Notes under the pieces: model-generated
The model's database searches: none
What the model was told of the DNA's origin: nothing
What the model saw: the letters and a program-made list of their open reading frames with translations, nothing else
NCBI GenBank assembly: GCA_030950285.1
Contig: JAUZRR010000023.1
Coordinates: 1 to 47,385, forward strand
Direction: 5' to 3'
From: Planctomycetota bacterium
GTDB taxonomy: Bacteria; Planctomycetota; Phycisphaerae; Phycisphaerales; UBA1924
Length of the DNA: 47,385 nt
Program-made: the position numbers and the translations under genes
Shown here: positions 40,846-47,385 of the stretch, piece after piece
Layout of the letters: each line of letters starts with the position of its first letter
Numbering within the stretch: position 1 is the first letter of the stretch

Positions 40846-41658
40846 ATGGAAGGTCGCGTTGCCGAGGGAAAGCTGACGAACGGAACGGCACGGGGGTACC
40901 TCTCCGAGTCGCAGCGGCCGCTGTCGATTCTCGTGTTTTTACTGCCTTTGCTCGCGGCGTACGAACTCGGGGCGTGGCTGTACCTTTCGGGGGGTGAGCA
41001 CGGGCCGACGACGATCGCGGCGTGGGGGATGCTCGCGCGGTTTTTCGAGACGTTTGGTGTGATCGGGATCCACCTGCCGGCGTTGCTGCTGGTGACGGTG
41101 CTCGTGGTGTGGCACATGCTGGTGCGCGAGCGTTGGCGGGTGCGGCCGATGGTGCTGGTGGGGATGGCGATGGAGGCGTGCCTGTGGACGGTGCCGCTGA
41201 CGATCCTGCTGATCGTGGTGGAGTCCATGCTCGGCGGTGGTGGAGGTGGCGGTGATGGGTCGGGGGTTGCGCGCGCGTTGGTGCAGACCGAGGGTGGGGG
41301 TGGGTTGCGGGAACTTCCCTGGCAGGCGCGGCTGACGATCTCGGCGGGGGCTGGGTTGTACGAAGAGATGCTGTTCCGGATGATCCTGATCGCGGCTGCG
41401 CACACGGTGCTGGTGGATGTGCTGCGGCTGTCGAACTGGGTCGGAGGGACGATCGCGGTCGTGGTCTCGGCGATCGCGTTCGCGCTGTACCACCAGCAGT
41501 CGGGAGCGGGGGATGTGGGGGGGGGCGGGTTCGGGTGGGTGCTGCCTTACTTCGTGGCGGGGTTGTATTTTGGGGGGTTGTACCTGGCCCGCGGGTTCGG
41601 GCTGGTGGTTGCGGTGCATTTTTTGTACGACGTGGTGGCGTTGCTGGTGAGCGGGTAG
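40846..41658 (+). CDS. CPBP family intramembrane metalloprotease (CAAX protease-like)
   Basis: The 270-aa protein has about seven hydrophobic segments and the CPBP motifs: GAGLYEEMLFRMIL (EE..xxR), FALYHQQSG with the second-motif His, and VAVHFLYDVVALL with the third His. The family comprises membrane proteases that act on prenylated or other membrane proteins and, in bacteria, often serves in bacteriocin immunity or stress. A poly-Gly loop (LGGGGGGGDGSG) lies between helices. It starts 138 bases after rpsT behind its terminator, so it has its own promoter. Confidence 0.88.
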   Translation: MEGRVAEGKLTNGTARGYLSESQRPLSILVFLLPLLAAYELGAWLYLSGGEHGPTTIAAWGMLARFFETFGVIGIHLPALLLVTVLVVWHMLVRERWRVRPMVLVGMAMEACLWTVPLTILLIVVESMLGGGGGGGDGSGVARALVQTEGGGGLRELPWQARLTISAGAGLYEEMLFRMILIAAAHTVLVDVLRLSNWVGGTIAVVVSAIAFALYHQQSGAGDVGGGGFGWVLPYFVAGLYFGGLYLARGFGLVVAVHFLYDVVALLVSG

Positions 41659-42091
41659 GGAGTTTCTGTGCGCGGGTTTTGCGCTCTGCCTGGGCATATC
41701 CAGCCATTTGGCAGTTCTCGGCGGGAGCCGTGCGCTACCCGAGTGGAGATTGTCCCGTTCCGCTGGCACCGGGGGGAGGTGGTTGCGGCGTAGGCGGGGG
41801 CACGCGTTGGTATCTACCCGACCGCGTTGGCGCTACCGGGAGGCGGGATTTGGGGGGGTGACGGTGGTCCGGGGGCGACCCATGAAACCACGTGCCCGCA
41901 ACCGACGGGGTTGGGGGAGTGGTGGTTTGCTTGGGGGTTCAACGGGAAAGGGGAATGTCGCGGGACACCCGATTGCTGACCAAGATCCGCGACAAGTCTC
42001 TCCCGATCAAGTCGGTACAGTGGTAGAACCGCAAGCCTTTGGCATCGCGTCAAAGGATGACCCAGCCTAGAGTACCGTACAGGAGGCGATC
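41659..42091. other. Spacer between the CPBP gene and the restriction-modification module
   Basis: I see no recognisable gene. Several open frames exist but read as incoherent. Base composition drops from very G-rich to more balanced toward 41950, which marks the probable left border of the accessory segment. The last 12 bases hold the AGGAGG site of the methyltransferase. Confidence 0.4.
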
Positions 42092-43534
42092 GTGAGCGGG
42101 CGAGTAGGTCATAGAAAGCGGCTGATCTGTGTGACTCCGGCGAATATCCGCGAGAGCCACCTCTACATCACCGGCCACTGGGACTTCTTCCCCGCAGACT
42201 GCTTCGGAGCGTCCACCAAGCGAGCCGGGTGCGGTAAGCTAATCGAACTTCATGTGGCTGGTCTGTCGGAGCCGGTTTTGACGGACATCCCGACTGATGC
42301 AAAAAGCGGTCGGCCGCGCCGATTCTTTCGCAAGCGAGCATGGGTCAGGGAGTTCTTTGCCAAGCACCGCATCAAACCAGGTGATACGATTTGCATTGAA
42401 CGCGTCGGCCGTCGCCGATTCCGCGTCAGTCCGTTCGAGGCGAAGGAACAGCGTGATTGCCCTTCCACTTTCGTCTTCGATGCCGAACCCGAAGGGGATG
42501 GCCCTCGAGTCATCGAACTGTTCGCAGGATGCGGGGGGATGGCACTCGGCTTCAAAAGAGCCGGCTATCGAACCGTGCTGGCGAACGAATGGGATCGCGA
42601 AGCGTGCGATTCACTCCGGGCAAACATCACAGACCGCGTGTTGAACTGTGCTGTTCAGGAGATCGAGCATTTTCCAGAGGCCGATGTCGTTGCAGGCGGC
42701 CCACCATGCCAAGGTTTCAGCAACCTTGGGGAGCGGGTGCCGAATGATCCACGCAACCAACTTTGGCGGCACTTCTTTCGCTGTGTCGAACAAACGCAGC
42801 CGTCCATCTTCGTATTGGAGAATGTGCCGCCGTTGCTGAAGTCCGCCGAATATCAAGAGATGTGCCGGGTAGCCGAGCAACTCGGTTACTGTGTTAGAGG
42901 TCGTGTATTGAATGCCGCAGACTATGGCGTGCCGCAGACTCGAAAGCGGGCGATCGTGATCGGCTCCCGAATCGGTGACCCATCGTTCCCCCAGCCGACT
43001 CATGTCGATCCAGCCAAGCGCGACCTCATGACCCAAGATCTTTCGGGTTGGCGTACTGTTCGTGACGCTATCGGCCATGTCCCGCTTGAGCCGACCGGGC
43101 TCAACTGGCACATCGGTCGTAACCCGACGCCGAAGTCCATCAAGCGATACAAGTGCATTCCTCCCGGCGGCAATCGTTGGGATCTTCCACCGGACCTGAC
43201 GCCCGATTGTTGGAAAAGAAAGACACAAGGAGGCACGGATCTGTTCGGACGTCTGTGGTGGGATCGTCCGTCAGTGACGATTCGAACGGAGTTTTACAAG
43301 CCGGAGAAAGGCCGCTACCTGCACCCGGTGGCCAATCGCCCGATCACTCATCTGGAAGCGGCTTTACTGCAATCATTCCCGGAGGATTATGTGTTTTGCG
43401 GGACGAAGATCAAAGTCGGAATTCAAATTGGTAATGCAGTCCCGCCTGTACTTGCCGAGGTAATCGCCGAGCATGTTGCTGAAATGCTCGGCGCGAAACG
43501 GAGGCCGCAGCTTCGCATCAAGACCGTCGGGTAG
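42092..43534 (+). CDS. DNA (cytosine-5-)-methyltransferase with N-terminal extension, modification enzyme of a NaeI-type system
   Basis: The 480-aa protein starts at GTG with AGGAGG five bases upstream. Residues 139-160 hold motif I (VIELFAGCGGMALGFKRAGY), 203-211 the catalytic GPPCQGFSN with Cys206, 242-246 ENVPP, then YGVPQTRKRAIVIG (motif VIII), LEAALLQSFPEDY (IX) and IGNAVPPVLA (X). It transfers methyl from SAM to C5 of cytosine. Residues 1-130 form a separate N-terminal domain (HLYITGHWDFFPADCFGAS, IKPGDTICIERVGRRRFRVS) of the kind that may bind DNA. The adjoining nuclease implies a GCCGGC-like target. The 3' end overlaps the convergent nuclease gene by 17 bases. Confidence 0.92.
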   Translation: MSGRVGHRKRLICVTPANIRESHLYITGHWDFFPADCFGASTKRAGCGKLIELHVAGLSEPVLTDIPTDAKSGRPRRFFRKRAWVREFFAKHRIKPGDTICIERVGRRRFRVSPFEAKEQRDCPSTFVFDAEPEGDGPRVIELFAGCGGMALGFKRAGYRTVLANEWDREACDSLRANITDRVLNCAVQEIEHFPEADVVAGGPPCQGFSNLGERVPNDPRNQLWRHFFRCVEQTQPSIFVLENVPPLLKSAEYQEMCRVAEQLGYCVRGRVLNAADYGVPQTRKRAIVIGSRIGDPSFPQPTHVDPAKRDLMTQDLSGWRTVRDAIGHVPLEPTGLNWHIGRNPTPKSIKRYKCIPPGGNRWDLPPDLTPDCWKRKTQGGTDLFGRLWWDRPSVTIRTEFYKPEKGRYLHPVANRPITHLEAALLQSFPEDYVFCGTKIKVGIQIGNAVPPVLAEVIAEHVAEMLGAKRRPQLRIKTVG

Positions 43535-44327
43535 ACATCCATTCTTCCCGTCCGAGTGGAGGAAGTCCCAATCGCTTGAGCGTTTTTTGATCGGACTCCC
43601 AGCGCCCGCACAGCACCAGGATACCTTCTTTTTCCAAAGCCTTCCTCGCATCGCGTACACGCTTTGACGGATCGCGTTGCACCGCCAATGTATCCAAGGC
43701 GACAATCGAGATCGGTTTCTCCTGGACCAACCTGAACGCTTGGGTAACCCTTGCCTGACCGCTCTTCTCATTCAGGATCGCCGTGCGCACATCAGGATCG
43801 AGGTGAAGCAAGAAGTTCTCCGAAAGAGGAGCGTCCTTTGCGAGCCAATGCACGATGTTCCTCGCGGCACTTCGCTTGATGCTTCGTTTTTCATCTCGAT
43901 TCGAGGCATTGAGCAACTCGGCGGCTGCGCGGAACACTCCAACGGAAAATACCGAAGAGTCGTCGTCGGCAGACAGCAACATGCAAATATGCCCCACGCC
44001 TTCTGGCGGAATCATCCAGTTCGTCGAGAGTGAGAACTTGATATCAACCTCGTGACCCTCGATCGCCGTATCGATCCCCTGCGGGTTCTTCACCAGACCC
44101 AGCTCATGAAGCACCTCGTGTTCGATCCGATTGCCGAGGTAGAGCTTCTCGCTTTGCTCGACTTGTCCCAAGCTGTATCGCCGAGTCCGAGCTCCGTCGA
44201 TCACCCAATCGATGGCTGCTCTGATCCCACGACCGATGGATTCGACCCGCTTTTCCGAGCCAAGCCACTCCGTCACCGCGGCGACACCTGAGTCCGGTTC
44301 ACTGGGATGGTCAGCCATGGTCTCCAT
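43518..44327 (-). CDS. NaeI-family type II restriction endonuclease
   Basis: The 269-aa protein aligns by eye with NaeI: LYLGNRIEHEVLHELG carries the first catalytic Glu, GHEVDIKFSLS the D-x-K pair, WMIPPEGVGHICMLL and ENFLLHLDPDVRTAILNEKS then GQARVTQAFRLVQ follow in the same order. NaeI cleaves GCC^GGC after binding a second site as effector. The ligase-like segment of NaeI (Leu43 in TLDQLYDGQR, from memory) corresponds here to AIDWVIDGAR, with Val. The C-terminal part is shorter than in NaeI, ending GLPPLGREEWMSTRRS. It lies between and opposite to the methyltransferase and vsr genes, 13 bases from vsr. Confidence 0.88.
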   Translation of the reverse strand: METMADHPSEPDSGVAAVTEWLGSEKRVESIGRGIRAAIDWVIDGARTRRYSLGQVEQSEKLYLGNRIEHEVLHELGLVKNPQGIDTAIEGHEVDIKFSLSTNWMIPPEGVGHICMLLSADDDSSVFSVGVFRAAAELLNASNRDEKRSIKRSAARNIVHWLAKDAPLSENFLLHLDPDVRTAILNEKSGQARVTQAFRLVQEKPISIVALDTLAVQRDPSKRVRDARKALEKEGILVLCGRWESDQKTLKRLGLPPLGREEWMSTRRS

Positions 44328-44340
44328 GATCCAGTAGCGT

Positions 44341-44772
44341 ATGGTGTCTGTGATGGATTCGCTATCCCCGGAAGATCGCAGCCGACTTATGGCACAGATT
44401 CGCGGTCGGGATACCTCGCCCGAGCTGATCGTTCGATGGGTTGTAAGTGGACTGGGGTATCGCTACCGACTCCATGTCCGCAGTCTGCCCGGTTGTCCAG
44501 ATCTGGTTCTTCGCAGCCAATCGACAGTAATCTTCGTAAACGGTTGCTTCTGGCACAGGCATTCCTGTGCGCGTGGAAAGTCCATGCCGTCAACACGCAA
44601 GGCGTTCTGGCAGGCGAAATTTGAGGCTAATGTAGCCCGAGATCGCCGAGTCCGGCGGCAGTTGCGAGCCATGGGCTGGCGGGTCATCACTGTCTGGGAA
44701 TGTCAGACCAAGCCGTCCCGTTTGCCAACCCTCGAACGCCGTTTGGCCCGGCTGTTGAGCGAACGGTCGTGA
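44341..44772 (+). CDS. vsr: Very short patch repair (Vsr) endonuclease
   Basis: The 143-aa protein has MAQIRGRDTSPELIVRWVVS, GYRYRLHVRSLPGCPDLVL with the catalytic Asp, VIFVNGCFWHRHSC with the zinc/catalytic His and Cys, and FWQAKFEANVARDRRVRRQL, the full Vsr signature. It nicks T:G mismatches that arise by deamination of 5-methylcytosine, and here it would protect the site methylated by the neighbouring methyltransferase. An ATG at 44353 is a possible alternative start. It diverges from the nuclease gene over only 13 bases. Confidence 0.93.
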   Translation: MVSVMDSLSPEDRSRLMAQIRGRDTSPELIVRWVVSGLGYRYRLHVRSLPGCPDLVLRSQSTVIFVNGCFWHRHSCARGKSMPSTRKAFWQAKFEANVARDRRVRRQLRAMGWRVITVWECQTKPSRLPTLERRLARLLSERS

Positions 44773-44940
44773 ACTACCGAGAATCGCCCCCCTCGGTGAA
44801 TAGACCTGCTCGAGAGGGTTCTCCAGCTCGTTGCCAATCCAGACGCGACAGATCCGTCGGCTGTGCAGATGTAGAGGTTTGGGTCTGGTGTCGGTGTGCT
44901 GAGCACCCCTCACAGCCCATCCGGGCATCTTTTTGCACTA

Positions 44941-44961
44941 TTTTGCAGAAAATCTGTAAAA
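44941..44961. promoter_or_regulatory. Inverted repeat in an A+T-rich leader, possible operator
   Basis: TTTTGCAG-AAAAT-CTGTAAAA is an imperfect 8-bp inverted repeat in the most A+T-rich part of the gap (44773-45034) before the phage genes. It could bind a repressor or be a promoter region. The rest of the gap holds nothing I recognise. Confidence 0.35.
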
Positions 44962-45034
44962 GATCAGCAAACTTGTCGCTCGACGGGGTAAATAACTAGT
45001 AGACTGTCTATGGATTTTCGCCAAGGAGGATGCC

Positions 45035-45571
45035 ATGAGCTATGCGTTGAAGCGGGCCGACTACGAGGATCTGTTCCTCTTCCCCGACGGCGATCTGCCG
45101 CCTGAGGACAAGGAGCGGATTCTCGCCCAAGAATACCCCAAGACCACCGCTGCAGCGGTGACCGAGCTGCGGACTCGTGGGCTGGATACCGACCCGGCCG
45201 GGCTGGACTACCTCATCAAGAAGGGCCGCATCCCCGAGCCGGTGGGCGGGACCGGCCGCAATCGGAGGTGGACCCGCGAGGACATCGACCGGGCGGCCGA
45301 CTACCTCGACCGCGAGCAGATCTATGTCCCCGGCACCGTCGCCCGGATGTTCTACAACATCGACCCGGCTCAGGATCTGCGAGCCCAGCGAGAGGCCTTC
45401 GATGCCAGTCCCCAGCTGCCTCCGAATCCTGATCTTTTCGTCATGGAGGTGCTGCCCGGGGCAGCGGGCGTCGGGTTGCGGTCGATGGTGCGGTATCGGC
45501 CGATGACCAAGCCCGAGGAACGGGCCTGGCGGGCGCGGATCGAGCAGGCGAAGGACGGGGGTGGCCAATGA
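45035..45571 (+). CDS. Phage/accessory protein with MerR-like helix-turn-helix segment
   Basis: The 178-aa protein starts at an ATG with AAGGAGG seven bases upstream. Residues 40-90 (RGLDTDPAGLDYLIKKGRIP, GRNRRWTREDIDRAADYLDR) resemble a MerR/HTH_17-type winged helix. The C-terminal part (LFVMEVLPGAAGVGLRSMVR) is not recognised. The stop overlaps the capsid gene as ATGA, so it belongs to the same transcription unit. It could be a small structural or regulatory phage protein. Confidence 0.75.
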   Translation: MSYALKRADYEDLFLFPDGDLPPEDKERILAQEYPKTTAAAVTELRTRGLDTDPAGLDYLIKKGRIPEPVGGTGRNRRWTREDIDRAADYLDREQIYVPGTVARMFYNIDPAQDLRAQREAFDASPQLPPNPDLFVMEVLPGAAGVGLRSMVRYRPMTKPEERAWRARIEQAKDGGGQ

Positions 45572-47385
45572 CCGTCGCCACGGAGGACATGCTCTTCACG
45601 GCTTCGAGCGTTGAACTGGCTGCGGGCACTGAGAAGCGCCCGACGATCTCCATGATCGCATACTCCGGCGGCCTCATGCGCGTGCCGGGTTGGGGCGATG
45701 TCGCCATCGACCTCGAGGGTCTCGATGCCGAGGGCCAGATCGCCTTGCTGGCGGATCACGACAGTCGGGTGTCGGGCGTCGTCGGGCACGGCAACGCCCA
45801 GGTCCGCGACGGACGGCTGCTCGTGGAGGGTGTGCTGTCTGGTGCCGGTGACGCCGCCAAGCAGATCGTCGTGATGACGCGCGGCGGGTTTCAGTTCCAA
45901 GCCAGCGTCGGGCTCACGCCGACCGAACACGCGCGGGTGCGGCCCGGCGAGGCGGTGGAAGTCAATGGGCGATCACTGTCGACGGCGGGCGGGTTCACGC
46001 TTGTCCGCAAGGGCAAACTCAGGGAAGTGAGCATCACGCCGTTGGGGGCGGATGCGGGTACATCGGTCGCCATCGCGGCGGCACGGAAGGAAGGGATTGC
46101 AATGAACACGGAAGTTCAAGTGGACGAGCAGGCGATCCGCGCCGACGAGCGCGACCGGCTGCAACAGATCGAAAACATCTGCCGCGCGCCGAGCGGCAAC
46201 TGGGGCGCAAGTCAGCAGAAGGTGGACGAGCTCAAGGCTCAGGCCATCGCCGGCGAGATCGAGGTTGCCGACCTTTCGGCGCAGGTGCTCAACATCCTGC
46301 GCGAGTCGCGGCCGACGATGAGCGGTGTCCGGCGGCCCACTTCGGTCGGCGGCGTGACCACGCTCGAGGCGGCGTTGCTCAATCGCATGGGGCTGGCCGA
46401 ACTCGGCGAGAAGTCGCTGGGCGCGCTGGCGATGGAGCACGGCGAGAGTCTCCGGGCGACGCACGCGCTGGACCTGTGCCGGGCGGCCCTGCGGCTCGAC
46501 GGCGTGGATGAACCCCATGGCCGGGAGGAGATGGTCAAGGCGGCGCTGAGCACCACCAGCCTGCCCGTCGCGCTGGGCAATGTGGCCAACAAGGTGCTGC
46601 TCGACGCCTACACCGAATCCCCCGCGACCTGGCGGGCGTTTTCAGCGATCCGATCGGCGGGCGACTTCAAGGACCAGACGGCGATCCGCCCCTCGTTCAC
46701 CGGCAGCCTCGAACAGGTCGCGCCCGGCGGTGAGTTGAAGCACGGCAGCGTCAGCGAGTGGACGGCCACCTACAAGATCGACACCTTCGGCAAGGTGCTG
46801 AGCATCGACCGCCGCGATCTGGTCAACGACGACCTCGGCGTCTTCGATGACACGGCTCGCGCCTTCGGCCGGGCGGCGATGCGTCGGCTCAACGATCTGG
46901 TCTACGAAGTCCTGCTGGCCAACGCGGGCGGGTTCTTCTCAGCGGGCAACGGCAACCTGCTCGAAGGCGTGGACACCGCGCTGGGCATCGACGCTCTGGC
47001 ACAGGCGATCACCGCGATGCTGACGCAGAGAGATGCCGAGGGCAACGACCTCGATCTGCGCCCGAGGACACTACTGGTGGCCCCCGAGTTGCAGACGACG
47101 GCCAAGGCGATCCTCGAGAGCGAGTTCATCCAGCAGATCGCCGAGAAGCAGCCGACGGGCAACAGCCTGCGGCGTGCGGTGTCGATCGAGGTCGAGCCTC
47201 GCCTGAACAACGCCGCCAAGTACGGGGCTGCTGCGAGCGACAAACATTGGTATCTGTTCAGTGCCCCGAGCAACGCGGCGATGGTCGTGGCGTTCCTCCA
47301 AGGCAAGCAGTCGCCGACCGTCGAGTTCTTCGGCCTCGATCAGGATGTCAACCGGCTGGCGGCGTCGTGGCGTGTGTATCACGAC
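45568..47385 (+). CDS. Phage prohead protease fused to major capsid protein (partial, runs off the right edge)
   Basis: The frame is open for 606 codons to the window end. Residues about 20-175 look like a prohead protease: GLDAEGQIALLADHDSRVSG with the catalytic His, then GGFQFQASVGLTPTE with the Ser. After a linker (RADERDRLQQIENICRAPSG), a major capsid-type domain of the HK97 fold, resembling Mu gpT-like proteins, starts near residue 260 (SFTGSLEQVAPGGELKHGSV, FGKVLSIDRRDLVNDDLGVF). Proteases and capsids are usually separate genes, so this is a fusion unless processed. The end lies beyond the window. It follows the previous gene by ATGA overlap. Confidence 0.87.
   Translation, partial: MTVATEDMLFTASSVELAAGTEKRPTISMIAYSGGLMRVPGWGDVAIDLEGLDAEGQIALLADHDSRVSGVVGHGNAQVRDGRLLVEGVLSGAGDAAKQIVVMTRGGFQFQASVGLTPTEHARVRPGEAVEVNGRSLSTAGGFTLVRKGKLREVSITPLGADAGTSVAIAAARKEGIAMNTEVQVDEQAIRADERDRLQQIENICRAPSGNWGASQQKVDELKAQAIAGEIEVADLSAQVLNILRESRPTMSGVRRPTSVGGVTTLEAALLNRMGLAELGEKSLGALAMEHGESLRATHALDLCRAALRLDGVDEPHGREEMVKAALSTTSLPVALGNVANKVLLDAYTESPATWRAFSAIRSAGDFKDQTAIRPSFTGSLEQVAPGGELKHGSVSEWTATYKIDTFGKVLSIDRRDLVNDDLGVFDDTARAFGRAAMRRLNDLVYEVLLANAGGFFSAGNGNLLEGVDTALGIDALAQAITAMLTQRDAEGNDLDLRPRTLLVAPELQTTAKAILESEFIQQIAEKQPTGNSLRRAVSIEVEPRLNNAAKYGAAASDKHWYLFSAPSNAAMVVAFLQGKQSPTVEFFGLDQDVNRLAASWRVYHD

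Noticed and set aside
41708..42070. 120-codon plus-strand frame before the methyltransferase
   Set aside because: No ribosome site, no recognisable fold, and incoherent composition.

Overview
The window is about 47 kb of high-GC chromosomal DNA that reads as a planctomycete of the class Phycisphaerae. The reasons are an FG-GAP protein beginning with a LESRQLL-type (LEPR-XLL-like) N-terminus, a pseudopilin with the AFTLVELLVVIAII start, a DUF58/BatA-like/von Willebrand cluster, a long K+-dependent-type membrane pyrophosphatase, weak or absent Shine-Dalgarno sites before many genes, and abundant GC-rich intergenic palindromes. No rRNA is present, so this assignment is an inference from gene content.

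Region 1 (1-6.7 kb, mostly minus strand, visibly lower GC up to about 5.4 kb) holds secreted-protein genes: a 5'-truncated FN3-type fragment, a small Ig-like secreted protein overlapped by an alpha/beta-hydrolase (lipase) gene, a 185-aa unknown, and an FG-GAP/dockerin-like protein broken by a -1 frameshift. A remnant of an IS3-type orfA sits directly in front of, and in frame with, the lipase gene. Region 2 (6.7-7.4 kb) is an intergenic 21-bp minisatellite followed by tRNA-Arg(UCU).

Region 3 (7.6-20.6 kb) is housekeeping: sixA diverging from a cation/proton antiporter, the isoprenoid/NADP operon ispA-dxs-nadK, an IS5-type remnant, a DUF481 outer-membrane protein, an exported amidase, yggS, a phosphofructokinase with a mixed ATP/PPi signature, an EF-hand protein, a pseudopilin and a small CPTC protein. 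Region 4 (20.6-26.6 kb) is a DUF58 / BatA-like / vWA-plus-glutaminase-fold operon of very high GC. Region 5 (26.6-34.9 kb) has repeats, rnpB, a second FN3 protein, a second 21-bp minisatellite, a methyltransferase, a membrane protein, hppA with a roughly 120-residue insertion, rpsU, and a YacP-type NYN nuclease. Region 6 (34.9-41.7 kb) has tRNA-Leu(UAA), the large FG-GAP protein, purE-purK, tRNA-Arg(ACG), rpsT and a CPBP membrane protease.

Region 7 (41.7-47.4 kb) is accessory DNA: a complete NaeI-type restriction-modification module (C5 methyltransferase, NaeI-family nuclease, Vsr repair nuclease), followed by phage head genes in which a prohead protease is fused to a major capsid protein that runs off the right edge. 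The most unusual signals are the two heptad-encoding 21-bp minisatellites, the NaeI/Vsr module next to phage head genes, the protease-capsid fusion, the insertion in the pyrophosphatase, a genome-repeat palindrome inside rnpB, and the IS3-lipase junction.
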